40,422 bases of DNA, taken from positions 1 through 40,422 of the forward strand of contig JAEYAR010000141.1 of assembly GCA_023404715.1 (NCBI GenBank), in the 5' to 3' direction. The first letter of the stretch is position 1, and every line of letters starts with the position of its first letter. Shown in pieces: positions 25,569-34,294 of the stretch. Origin of the DNA: Bacillota bacterium (GTDB taxonomy: Bacteria > Bacillota > Clostridia > Christensenellales > Aristaeellaceae). Position numbers and translations under genes: made by a program. The notes under the pieces were generated by a model that worked only from the letters and a program-made list of their open reading frames with translations, was not told the origin of the DNA and searched no databases.

Positions 25569-27296
25569 TTATTTCACAAGAACATCATTATTTAGTATAG
25601 CATAATATAGTCCATGCTCTGATACTAGTTCTTGATGAGTACCTTTTTCTATCACAGAGCCAGCTCTCATCACATATATTTCATCAACGAACTGAATCGA
25701 ATCTAACCGATGCGTAACAATCAGAATTGTCTTTTCTCTGAAATGTGTGCGTATATCCTTATATAAATTATGTTCTGTCTCAAAATCGAGTGCAGAAGTA
25801 GCTTCATCGAAAACTAGAATCGGTACATCCTTAATAAGCGCACGCGCAATAGATATTCTTTGTTTCTGCCCTCCAGACAGTTTCGTACCTTTTTCACCAA
25901 CTATTGTTTGATAACCTAATGGAAGACTTTCAATCCAATCATGAATTTGGGCAATTTTCGCTACTTCTTTAACTTTATCATAAGTGACATCCTCGCCTAT
26001 ATTGATATTCATTAATATAGTATCATCAAATATGTAAACATCCTGAGAAATAATACTTATTTGACTCCGCAAAAAATCGACCCCAAAATTTTTTATGTTT
26101 TCACCGTCAACCATTATCTCTCCAAAATCGACATCCCATAAGCGATAAAGGAGATTTAGTAAAGTCGTTTTACCTGAACCGCTCTCACCAACAATTGCCT
26201 TACACTGTTTTGCGTGGAGTTCAACAGTTACATTTTGGACTGTTGGCTGCTTACCATAAGAAAAGCTTACTCCATTAATTAGGATATCGCCCATAACTTT
26301 TTCTTTAGCTAAAGGGATCTTAGGATCAATGATGTCTGGCTCAGTGTCTAACAACCCCCAAATTTTATCTAATGACACATCTGCCTTTCTTCTATCCATT
26401 TGCAATTGAGCAAAACTTAATATAGGACTGACTAAGCTCTGTGCATACATATTAAATGCCAATAGAGCGCCAACCGTCATAGAGCCTTTAACAACTTTAT
26501 ATCCGCCAACTCCTAAGACAGTAACCACCGAGAACATACCCATTGCACTCAGAAAAAAAGACGCTATCGAGAACGTTTTAGTAAGAGAAACATCTGCTTG
26601 TATGTACTCATCTTCTGTATAATAACACTTATTTTGAAAGTAAACTTTAGTTTGGTTTATAGTATGCTGCATCAAATTACACACATACTCCATTAATGTA
26701 CATCCCCTTTTTGAAAGAACCGACCGAAATTCTTTGCTTATGGTAGTTGCTCGGTCTTGAAATTTTTTGTGATAAAATAGTGTAAATATCTGTAGAGCAA
26801 GAAAAAGAATTAGCAGATCCACCTGCTTTAATAATGCAACCCAACCTAACAATGCAAAGGAGATTAGAATTTCATTCAAATAAGACAAATACATTGACGT
26901 TGTTACACTTTCAATTTGACTTATATCGTCCTCCATAATCTTAATAATCTCTGCCGAGTTCATTTCGCTATACCATCTTCCAGATAGCTTGCCTAGTTTT
27001 TTTACACACTCTGTTCTGATATCTTTTGCAATGTTGTCGCCAATTTGTCTATATTTGACGGTCATCCATGCTTTACTCCCGCGTAAGACTACTGATGAAA
27101 AAAAGTATACACTACACCAAAGAAGCAACGTGCTTACCCTCCCAAGGGTTATAGCATCCACAAGTTCCATTAATCCATATGTACTTAGCACTGTTGCACC
27201 GGTATTAATCAGGATAAAGACAAATAAAATACAATATTTAAATCTGTAACATACTATATAAGGGAACAACCTTCGTAAATGTTGACTCTTTTTCAC
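25569..27296 (-). CDS. ABC transporter, fused membrane and ATPase domains (peptide exporter candidate)
   Basis: A 575-residue half-transporter. Six predicted spans fill about residues 20-300. The ATPase has Walker A GESGSGKTT (370-378), signature KLSGGQKQR and Walker B ILVFDEATSALD. There is no N-terminal C39 peptidase domain, so it does not cut its own cargo; a separate subtilase lies just upstream. The start is GTG 27296, preceded by AAAGGA. It follows the protease by 15 bases, in one minus-strand series with the modification enzymes, so export of the modified peptide is the likely job (inference). Confidence 0.9.
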   Translation of the reverse strand: MKKSQHLRRLFPYIVCYRFKYCILFVFILINTGATVLSTYGLMELVDAITLGRVSTLLLWCSVYFFSSVVLRGSKAWMTVKYRQIGDNIAKDIRTECVKKLGKLSGRWYSEMNSAEIIKIMEDDISQIESVTTSMYLSYLNEILISFALLGWVALLKQVDLLILFLALQIFTLFYHKKFQDRATTISKEFRSVLSKRGCTLMEYVCNLMQHTINQTKVYFQNKCYYTEDEYIQADVSLTKTFSIASFFLSAMGMFSVVTVLGVGGYKVVKGSMTVGALLAFNMYAQSLVSPILSFAQLQMDRRKADVSLDKIWGLLDTEPDIIDPKIPLAKEKVMGDILINGVSFSYGKQPTVQNVTVELHAKQCKAIVGESGSGKTTLLNLLYRLWDVDFGEIMVDGENIKNFGVDFLRSQISIISQDVYIFDDTILMNINIGEDVTYDKVKEVAKIAQIHDWIESLPLGYQTIVGEKGTKLSGGQKQRISIARALIKDVPILVFDEATSALDFETEHNLYKDIRTHFREKTILIVTHRLDSIQFVDEIYVMRAGSVIEKGTHQELVSEHGLYYAILNNDVLVK

Positions 27297-27311
27297 TATG
27301 AATCATTTCCT

Positions 27312-28295
27312 TTACTTTAGCCGTTTACTTAGCATAGAACATAATGCCTTATATGACAGTAAATCAATACCTCTAATGTGGTAATAATCCATGTCTAAAA
27401 AAAATTCTTCATTTATATTTTTTAATAGATCAAAGGCATTGTCAGGAGTAAAATGTCGAGCACATGCTTTGTCTATTGATTCGCCATTTTGAATAAACCC
27501 GATCCATCGACAAACAACTTCACGTATTCTTCTTCTATTTTGAAAAGAAATACTACTGGCTGATTCTTGGTTAAGCTGCATGGGTATCTCGCCTTCGTTC
27601 CAAATATTTATTTTCGCGCATGCGCTCATATAGTTTAGCCATTTGTCTTTTGGGCAAATTAGGTCTATTGATTTAGCGGTAATTCCAGTAAATAATGCCG
27701 TTGCTTTGCTATAACCGGAGAATAACACAATTTTATCCAAAGCACTATGCACAAATGTTGGACTAATATCAGCCACAACTTCTCGTCGAGTCGCTGATAG
27801 CCAATATTCGTTTTCGAAAGATAAAATTCCACCTCGCACACCGAGTACTTGAGGATAAGTCGCAGGATATCCTACTTTGCTAGATCGATTTGCATGAGAA
27901 GCTATAATCAAATTGCCCTGTGTTGCAATTCTCATGCATGTTGAATAAAGCTCATATGAACTGGTTGGAGTACAAAGTGACAAATTAATTATTTCTGCGC
28001 CCATTTCCATTGCACATTTCAAGGCATAAATAAGAGCATTTGATGGACATCTCATATGGCTATCAAGAACTCTAATACAAAAAACCTCTGCATTTGGAGC
28101 TAGTCGTTTAATCAATTCTATACAGCATGTACCATGCCCATTACAGTCCCTATAATCGGACATAACCTTTATAGATCCAGTTTCGTCCCAAAAAATACCT
28201 ACACCTTTAACTGATGGGAACAAATCCACATCAACTCCGGTATCTAGCACAGCAACTAAAATATAAACTCCCCCTAATATACAAGAAAAAGGCAC
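27312..28295 (-). CDS. S8 subtilisin-like serine protease without signal peptide (candidate leader peptidase)
   Basis: A 327-residue subtilase. The catalytic triad is readable: D18 (VAVLDTGVD), H54 (CNGHGTCC) and S196 (FSGYSKATA, replacing the usual GTSMAxP). An oxyanion Asn is likely in ASHANRSS. There is no signal peptide or pro-domain; the catalytic core begins almost at residue 10, suggesting action in the cytoplasm. About 90 extra C-terminal residues (RRRIREVVCRWIGFI onward) match nothing I know. The start is GTG 28295 with a weak RBS; a GGGGGAG further in hints at a shorter start. It lies between an ABC permease (5 bases) and the exporter (15 bases). Confidence 0.88.
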   Translation of the reverse strand: MPFSCILGGVYILVAVLDTGVDVDLFPSVKGVGIFWDETGSIKVMSDYRDCNGHGTCCIELIKRLAPNAEVFCIRVLDSHMRCPSNALIYALKCAMEMGAEIINLSLCTPTSSYELYSTCMRIATQGNLIIASHANRSSKVGYPATYPQVLGVRGGILSFENEYWLSATRREVVADISPTFVHSALDKIVLFSGYSKATALFTGITAKSIDLICPKDKWLNYMSACAKINIWNEGEIPMQLNQESASSISFQNRRRIREVVCRWIGFIQNGESIDKACARHFTPDNAFDLLKNINEEFFLDMDYYHIRGIDLLSYKALCSMLSKRLK

Positions 28296-28300
28296 TCGTG

Positions 28301-30664
28301 CTACTTTGGACTGCTTAAATTCTCAATTATACTGCTCTTTAATATTATTATACATGCAAAAACTGTAGCAACTATAGTTATACCAACAAGAGCTAAGCCA
28401 ACAAACGTTATTTTTTCCATGACTACTTTCCATTCGAACGCTTCACCAGTCAATAAAAAAAACAATATGAATCCTAGAGGTAAGCCAATAAATAAAGCTC
28501 GGCTTGTGTAGTTAAGACTCTCAAAAAAAGTCATCTCTAGAATCTGATTTGGTGTGGCGCCAATAGCGCGAAGCATCCCCAACTCATTTTTTCTGTTCAA
28601 CATCGATGTACAAATTGTGTTCAATGCATTCAAAATACTTATTATAACTGTTAAAAATGTTATTCCGTAACTAATAACTTTGACGAACTGATATGCCTCT
28701 TGTGCAGAAACCATCATTTGATCTAATGATATCATTTCTAGTTCATGATTGGAATTATCTTTGATCGCTTGTAGCAAATTCTTCACAGCTTCCATTTCTT
28801 CGTAAGTATGGCGATTTGTTAGCTCAACCTGTACATTCATAGCATTTTCGTTCCCGACAACGGCAGAATAATCATCAGAATTAATAATCAAATAAGGAAG
28901 AATAAACGATGCATTTAGTCCTCTTGGTTTTTCGTCCAGTGTATCTACAATTGTAAAGTTTTTATCATAAATAGAGACAACATCACCTATTGAATAGACC
29001 TTTTGATTCTCACTGATGCCGTCTGGATAGTAAAGATAAATTATATCTTTAGTGCTTAGATCGTTATTCTCTCTATCTATACAAAAAGAACTATATACTT
29101 CGCTTTCGCAACCAACAAGATAAGTTAGCGTCTCAGTACCGGGCAGCTCCCCATATCTAGTTATTTGAACTCGTGACACACCATTATATATCCTTATCTC
29201 ATTTATTAACTCTAATGGTATGTAGTTTTCGTGTGCACTTACAAAATCCATGTTATTAGTTAATTGAAAATCGAAACCTTCCATAGCTTCTTCTCGAATC
29301 ACATTTTCAGGCGATATTTTTATCAACATACCCGAAAAACACATAAACAATAAAACACCAAGAGAAAGCGACATAACTGTTATGTGAGCCTGTCTACCTT
29401 GTGAGTAGTACTCTATAGATCCCAATTCCTTAGTAGCGTGCTTTATATTGATTGGTTTTCCAAATTTCCTCACCTCAAACTGTTTTTCATAATCCGAAAT
29501 GCATACCATAGGTGATACCCTTGAAGCGTGTATGGCAGGAATAATACAAGATAACAACGACAAAATTAGTCCAGAAAAAGCAGCAGCAAGCATTGTGCTC
29601 ATTGAGAAACTCTGAGCTACTAACGAGATCGTTTTCATATTCGAGTTGATAATAGACATAATTCTTTCTATAACAGGTGTGTACAAAAACGCTCCGAATA
29701 ACAGGCCCAGTGGTATTGATAGTAAACCAAACAAAAGCCCATCAAAAGTTACCATATATATTATCTGCGGTGATGTTGCTCCAATTGCACGTAGCAAACC
29801 AAATTGCCTACGTTTTTGCTTAAGTGATATAGTGAAGATATTGTATATCATTGTTACAACCGCAACGATTATAAGAAAGGCAATGAACAAGAACATAATT
29901 GTTTCGGAACTTTGGGTTAAAGAACCTGTTGTGTAAAATCCTTTAACTGATAATAATGATTTATTATATAATATAGACGATTCCAGGATACCCTCAGCGA
30001 CCAGTTTCATTGATTCCTCAATTGGGTTTGCTTTCTTGTCAAAAACCACATATGCCGATAAATCGTTAGAAAAAAAATCGTCATCAGGAGCCTGAAAACC
30101 AACAGTGGAACTACGTCCAACTTGACTGGGATGCATTTTAAGTAAACCAACTAATTTTACTGTTCTATATGATAATTTATCTGTAAGAATATTATTTTCT
30201 AGCGACCGAAATGATAGTTTCTTTTCCGTATTTAAATCAAAAGAAAGTTTTTCTGCTGTTGGCTCAAACAATACAACTTCGCCAGGATTTTGGGGATATC
30301 TTCCTGAAATAAGTTCTACCTGCATAATTTCATAAAAATTCTCGTCTACCTGTGCAATTGCTGCGCATATGTTACCTGAATCATCAACCGCAGCTAAAGC
30401 AGAAGAATCTGCGAACGCAAGCCGAGTAATCTTAGGACTGCTCTGCAAAGTATCAATTTCTTTGTTTGTAACTCCGTTTATACATATCTCATATATGCCA
30501 TACATTGACTCTGCTGAAAGAATCATAGCTTGTCGTAGGGAGGTTAACCCTTCGATGGATATACACATAAATGCGATAGTAATGGAAAGTCCAAAAGTAC
30601 ATAATAGAGTCACACTTTTTTTGCGGTATGCACTATGAAATGCCAGCATCCAATATTGCTTCAT
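28301..30664 (-). CDS. FtsX-family ABC transporter permease (MacB/BceB-like)
   Basis: A 787-residue permease with two FtsX repeats. One span lies near residues 17-38 and a large extracellular domain follows. Three spans are near 255-380, a linker with a further span near 430-450 comes next, then a second extracellular domain and three C-terminal spans (about 665-780). The motif RRQFGLLRAIGAT and its repeat RKNELGMLRAIGATPNQI mark the coupling helices of each half. Its ATG lies 32 bases inside the end of the ATPase gene, so the pair is translationally coupled. In antibiotic-peptide clusters such pairs usually give self-protection; that role is inferred. Confidence 0.9.
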   Translation of the reverse strand: MKQYWMLAFHSAYRKKSVTLLCTFGLSITIAFMCISIEGLTSLRQAMILSAESMYGIYEICINGVTNKEIDTLQSSPKITRLAFADSSALAAVDDSGNICAAIAQVDENFYEIMQVELISGRYPQNPGEVVLFEPTAEKLSFDLNTEKKLSFRSLENNILTDKLSYRTVKLVGLLKMHPSQVGRSSTVGFQAPDDDFFSNDLSAYVVFDKKANPIEESMKLVAEGILESSILYNKSLLSVKGFYTTGSLTQSSETIMFLFIAFLIIVAVVTMIYNIFTISLKQKRRQFGLLRAIGATSPQIIYMVTFDGLLFGLLSIPLGLLFGAFLYTPVIERIMSIINSNMKTISLVAQSFSMSTMLAAAFSGLILSLLSCIIPAIHASRVSPMVCISDYEKQFEVRKFGKPINIKHATKELGSIEYYSQGRQAHITVMSLSLGVLLFMCFSGMLIKISPENVIREEAMEGFDFQLTNNMDFVSAHENYIPLELINEIRIYNGVSRVQITRYGELPGTETLTYLVGCESEVYSSFCIDRENNDLSTKDIIYLYYPDGISENQKVYSIGDVVSIYDKNFTIVDTLDEKPRGLNASFILPYLIINSDDYSAVVGNENAMNVQVELTNRHTYEEMEAVKNLLQAIKDNSNHELEMISLDQMMVSAQEAYQFVKVISYGITFLTVIISILNALNTICTSMLNRKNELGMLRAIGATPNQILEMTFFESLNYTSRALFIGLPLGFILFFLLTGEAFEWKVVMEKITFVGLALVGITIVATVFACIIILKSSIIENLSSPK

Positions 30665-31337
30665 CGCATATATCCTCTACTATTCTTCCATCTACAAGCA
30701 CTATTTGCCTCGATGCACTGCTAACAGCTTTTGTATCGTGGGTTACAACGACTAAAGTACAACCAGTTGCATGAGCGGTTTCTATAAGCAGGGATAAGGC
30801 ATTATGCCCGCTCTCCGAGTCAAGGTTCCCGGTCGGTTCGTCTGCGAATATCACCTGTGGGCGCATAATCATCGCTCGTGCTATAGCAACCAACTGTTGT
30901 TGTCCACCAGATAAAGCGTTGGGAAGATGTTTAAGCCTATCTTTGATGCCCAACTTCTGAATAAGCATTTCTAGCCAAACCGGATCGATGTCCTCATTAT
31001 TTAGTAGTGCTGGCATTCGAATATTATCAAGGGCGTTAAGGACAGGTATTAGCTGAAAATCCTGAAAGACAAAGCCAAAGTGTTTTCTTCGGAGAATCGC
31101 CCGTTCATTTTCCGTTAATGCTTGAATATCCTGTTTGGAAAACAAAATACGTCCTGATGTAGGAGTATCTAGTCCCCCAAGCAAATGCAGTAGAGTGGAT
31201 TTTCCGCTACCACTTGGACCTGTTATGAAAATAAGCTCCCTCTCATTTATGGATAAATTGATCATATTCAAAGCATGAACTAGAGCTTCGCCTTTACCAT
31301 AGCTACGTGAGAGATTTACACATTCAAGTATTCTCAT
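30633..31337 (-). CDS. ABC transporter ATP-binding protein (LolD/MacB type)
   Basis: A 234-residue ATPase. Walker A is GPSGSGKS (40-47), the Q loop is FVFQDFQLIP, the signature is LSGGQQQ, and Walker B is VIFADEPTGNLDSE, the DEPTGNLD form typical of LolD/MacB/BceA subunits. The frame is open to 31376, but AGGAG lies eight bases before ATG 31337 and the family starts at MRILE. It drives the FtsX permease encoded by the overlapping gene. It is the first gene after the proximal precursor peptide. Confidence 0.92.
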   Translation of the reverse strand: MRILECVNLSRSYGKGEALVHALNMINLSINERELIFITGPSGSGKSTLLHLLGGLDTPTSGRILFSKQDIQALTENERAILRRKHFGFVFQDFQLIPVLNALDNIRMPALLNNEDIDPVWLEMLIQKLGIKDRLKHLPNALSGGQQQLVAIARAMIMRPQVIFADEPTGNLDSESGHNALSLLIETAHATGCTLVVVTHDTKAVSSASRQIVLVDGRIVEDICDEAILDAGIS

Positions 31338-31357
31338 ATTCATTAACTCCTGCCAAC

Positions 31358-31371
31358 TAGGGGTACCCCTA
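31358..31371. repeat. 14-bp perfect palindrome with a nearby half copy
   Basis: TAGGGGTACCCCTA is a perfect palindrome 21 bases before the ATPase start. Some 45 bases away toward the precursor stop a related GAGGTACCCC occurs (31414-31423), and the two could pair in RNA. The position, between precursor and transporter genes, suits an operator or an RNA structure that limits read-through. Function unknown. Confidence 0.5.
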
Positions 31372-31436
31372 CACACAAACTCACATGCTTTTTCTCAGCA
31401 AAGATTGTATATTGAGGTACCCCACCTACCTTTGGG

Positions 31437-31613
31437 TTACCAGAATGGCCATGTATAAGAGGTAGTACGTTTCACGGTTTCTGTGCATTCATAACAGGGA
31501 TAGGGATGGTTAAAACGTGTCTTAGCTTCCACCCATTCCACGCAATCATCCCAGCATCCTTGCCCCTCAACATCAAGATTGAGTTCGTTTTCTTGAATTT
31601 TCTTAATCAGCAT
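31437..31613 (-). CDS. candidate RiPP precursor peptide 1 (58 residues, four Cys)
   Basis: A small gene with AAGGAG seven bases before ATG 31613. The N-terminal leader-like part has KIQENELNLDVEGQGC (residues 5-20), then WDDC. The rest carries C40 and C43 in PYPCYEC and ends with the aromatic run TWPFW. Residues 11-24 match the second peptide at 13 of 14 positions, while six of the seven codon differences there are silent, so the protein sequence is under selection. It lies between the radical SAM genes and the transporters. The Cys pattern C-x3-C, 15 residues, C-x2-C recalls double-hairpin sactipeptides such as ruminococcin C (from memory). Modification and activity are inferred. Confidence 0.8.
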   Translation of the reverse strand: MLIKKIQENELNLDVEGQGCWDDCVEWVEAKTRFNHPYPCYECTETVKRTTSYTWPFW

Positions 31614-31727
31614 GAGGTTTCTCCTTGTATGATAGAGTAGTAGTTTATAAGCCCCTCTCCAAGGGCAAAGTGCTACACTGTAAGGGAGATGCTGTGAGGT
31701 CGGTTTCTCCTACCACAAGATGGTTTT

Positions 31728-32580
31728 AGAAAGGCTCCAACGGCCACCTATGTCTTAAATCCCCTGCACACCAACCTCTATCGGAAAAGCCTCTCCTTGC
31801 GGAAAACCAAAACCGACCGAGTTGACGCGCGTACCATTGCGGCTATGCTCATGTCCGATGTGGGCCTCAAGCCCTACACAGACACAGTCTACCACAACGA
31901 GGAACTCAAGTCACTCACTAGATACCTCTTTGACAAGGTAAGGGAGCGGGCTAAGCTCAAGCAGTCCGTCTCCCGGCTGGTCTGCATCCTCTTCCCGGAG
32001 CTGGAGAAGCTGGTGCCGTCGCTTCATTTGGCCTCAGTCTACGCGCTCATGGACGAGTTCCCCGGAGCCAACCAAGTCGCCGCAGCCAACCTGACAAGGT
32101 TGAAGTTCCTGCTGACTGACGCCTCCAAGTGGGCGGGATACGGCGATTACACTCCGTGATGCTGCCAGGGACTCCATTGGCTCTGTGATGCCCGCCAAGT
32201 CCCTGGAACTCCGGCACACCATCCGCCTGATCCGGGAACTGGATACCGAAATTGAGGAGGTGGCGGCTTCCATCCAAAGTATCATGGAAAAGCTCCATTC
32301 TCCCATTACCACGATCCCCGGTATTGGCTTCCGTATGGGGGCCATGATACTGGCCGAGGTGGGCCACTTCTCCCGCTTCGATTCCCCAGACAAGGTTCTG
32401 GCCTTTGCCGGCTTCTCGCCCTCTACTTACCAATCTGGGCAACTCAACAACTGCTATGCTCATATGGAGAAGCGAGGTTCCAGATACCTGCGCTTTGCTC
32501 TCTACAACGCCGCAAAGAAATTGGTCCGCCTCATCTTTGCACTGGAAAAATCTCGCCAACCATACCAAGCGGCGGCCTGA
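31728..32580 (+). pseudogene. decayed IS110-family transposase
   Basis: Recognisable IS110 transposase sequence on the opposite strand to the cluster. The DEDD-domain segment LRKTKTDRVDARTIAAML and the C-terminal Tnp_20 segment TTIPGIGFRMGAMILAEVG with GFSPSTYQSGQ are present. Three lesions: the first part of the DEDD domain is missing (homology starts near VLNPLHTN), a frameshift near 32130 changes frame at ASK, and about 30 residues are lost in frame where FALYNAAK joins AAKKLVRLIF, as if by recombination between two AAK-coding stretches. It is GC-rich against its AT-rich surroundings and sits exactly between the two precursor genes. IS110 elements lack terminal inverted repeats, so ends cannot be set precisely. 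Confidence 0.88.
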
Positions 32581-32733
32581 TCTCCTGCGTCTGCTCTGCG
32601 GCGTCCTCCCAGACGTCTGTTTTGTTATGCCTTTCTTGAGCCTTCTCCCTTCTCACATTTTCCTCTTTTCAGGCTTGACTTTTAATAGTTAGTCTTTTTA
32701 ATAACTTATGTTGCAAGCCTTAACTCTTCTTTC

Positions 32734-32913
32734 TTACCACCACGGGCAAGCCTCAGGGTTCGTTCCGTAGACCATTTCACGACATTTCTTCTTGTTCAAC
32801 CAAGTACTGCCTTTGTATGTCCAAGCCATATACTCGCTCTCACAATCGTCCCGGCAACCCTGCCCCTCGACATCAAGATTAAGCTCTGCATTTTGAATCT
32901 TCCCAAACGACAT
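32734..32913 (-). CDS. candidate RiPP precursor peptide 2 (59 residues, four Cys)
   Basis: A small gene with a very strong GGAGGAGGTG ahead of ATG 32913. The leader-like part has KIQNAELNLDVEGQGC (5-20), then RDDC (C24), the same as in peptide 1 except W21 to R. The C-terminal half is unrelated to peptide 1 in detail but again holds two more cysteines (C44, C56) and ends in aromatic residues (CPWW). A shared leader with a variable core is the usual mark of a family of peptides modified by one set of enzymes. It lies directly downstream of the first radical SAM/SPASM gene. The true leader-core boundary is unknown and may fall before or after GQGC. Confidence 0.82.
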   Translation of the reverse strand: MSFGKIQNAELNLDVEGQGCRDDCESEYMAWTYKGSTWLNKKKCREMVYGTNPEACPWW

Positions 32914-32930
32914 GTTTTCACCTCCTCCCG

Positions 32931-32960
32931 ATTGTAACTATTAGCTAAACGTCCTGTAAA
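32931..32960 (-). promoter_or_regulatory. possible promoter for precursor peptide 2
   Basis: On the minus strand TTTACA (32955-32960), 18 bases, TACAAT (32931-32936), just before the ribosome-binding site. It would leave a very short leader, so it is weakly supported. Confidence 0.35.
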
Positions 32961-33017
32961 AGGCTTACAACATCAACTACTACTAAATATGTTTACGCAA
33001 AATCGTTAGCAAAAGGG

Positions 33018-34073
33018 TTAGAAGCTAATTTCGCAGTTTTTTCTCTGTTTATTATATTCCAGATTTATCCTAACTAAAATATTCTGCATAACACATGTGA
33101 ACACTGGCGGTTTATGAGGGGTTCCCGTTATTTTTTCATTAATAATTCTACATCTTATTGCATCGCAATATTGATAACGCTGGCATCCGGCACATTCTTC
33201 AATTTCCACATCGTTCAATGCATGTATACTAGCTATTTTGCAATAATCAAGCCCGAAAAAAACACTTCCAATACTGTATCTAGGATCGCTTACCGAAATT
33301 ACACATGGAAAAATTACACCATCAGGATCAACGTGAAAGCTTGTTATTCCTCCATCACATCGTTTCTTCTTTACTGTAGATTCTATTACCCTTACAAACG
33401 GGATGCGTATATTATCTTTTCTTTTGTTGTGTTCAAGCTGAATCGAAATGAGCCTTTCTAACTGTTCTTCAAGAATACTGAAATTATGATCAGTCCAATT
33501 TTTATCATAGGAATCTATAGAAACCAACACTTCATTAAAATGTAAAGCAAAAAGATATTCTGTCATCTCGGCAAGATACTGAACAGTAGTGGTATTAATG
33601 GTTGCCCTTGCCTTGATTGGTAACCCAATTTCTTTAGCTAGTATGACATTCGAAAATACCGTGTCAAACGATCCAGTACCATCAGGAAATATGCGATTTG
33701 CATCATGACTTCTAGCATTTCCATCTATGCTAATGGACGTTTCTACTCGATACTGCTTAAGACACTCTATAATTTTTCTATCCAACAGTGTTCCATTTGT
33801 GGTCATTGAAAACTTTATCTCAATGTCATCTTGCTTCCACTGTGAGAATTCTTTGAGAATTTCCCATATTAAGCTCTTGTTAAGCAATGGCTCTCCGCCG
33901 TGTAACTGAACGAACAAAGTTGAGACATTTTGTTTTTGGCATTGATTAATCATAAACCGTATTGCAGTTCGCGCTGTATCAGTTGACATTAATTTGGGCA
34001 ATTTAGGCAATTTTTCGTAGCAATATTTACATCTCATGTTACACTCATTTGTAAGCCAAAGACTAGCTTGCAT
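33018..34073 (-). CDS. radical SAM/SPASM peptide-modifying enzyme 1
   Basis: A 351-residue radical SAM protein. The first iron-sulfur cluster uses C11-C15-C18 (CNMRCKYC), with SAM-binding QLHGGEPLL. A C-terminal SPASM region has cysteines in FPC, CAGCQRYQYC and RC for extra clusters. There is no leader-binding domain at the N terminus. Such enzymes form thioether or carbon-carbon links in peptides. ATG 34073 is chosen over GTG 34100 because AAGGAGG lies inside the longer frame; spacing of about 12 is slightly long. It lies just upstream of precursor 2 and downstream of the second radical SAM gene. Which residues it modifies is unknown. Confidence 0.9.
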   Translation of the reverse strand: MQASLWLTNECNMRCKYCYEKLPKLPKLMSTDTARTAIRFMINQCQKQNVSTLFVQLHGGEPLLNKSLIWEILKEFSQWKQDDIEIKFSMTTNGTLLDRKIIECLKQYRVETSISIDGNARSHDANRIFPDGTGSFDTVFSNVILAKEIGLPIKARATINTTTVQYLAEMTEYLFALHFNEVLVSIDSYDKNWTDHNFSILEEQLERLISIQLEHNKRKDNIRIPFVRVIESTVKKKRCDGGITSFHVDPDGVIFPCVISVSDPRYSIGSVFFGLDYCKIASIHALNDVEIEECAGCQRYQYCDAIRCRIINEKITGTPHKPPVFTCVMQNILVRINLEYNKQRKNCEISF

Positions 34074-34294
34074 TGTTATAAGAACCCTCCTTCGGAACAC
34101 ATACGGTAATTAATCGCAAACCATCGTGCCTAATAATTATTGTAGTCTGCGCGTTGCTTATGCATATAAGTTTATCCTATGGATTTAAGATAGACACAAT
34201 GGGCTAGCCTCTTTAATTCAAATATTCACCATCTGCATCTATTCCCTAGAATTTTATGAAACAATTGAAAATACCCTGGGATTTATGCTTATAC

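Noticed and set aside
25569..27296. Exporter as a self-processing C39-type peptidase transporter
   Set aside because: The protein begins directly with the membrane domain; no Cys-His peptidase domain is present.
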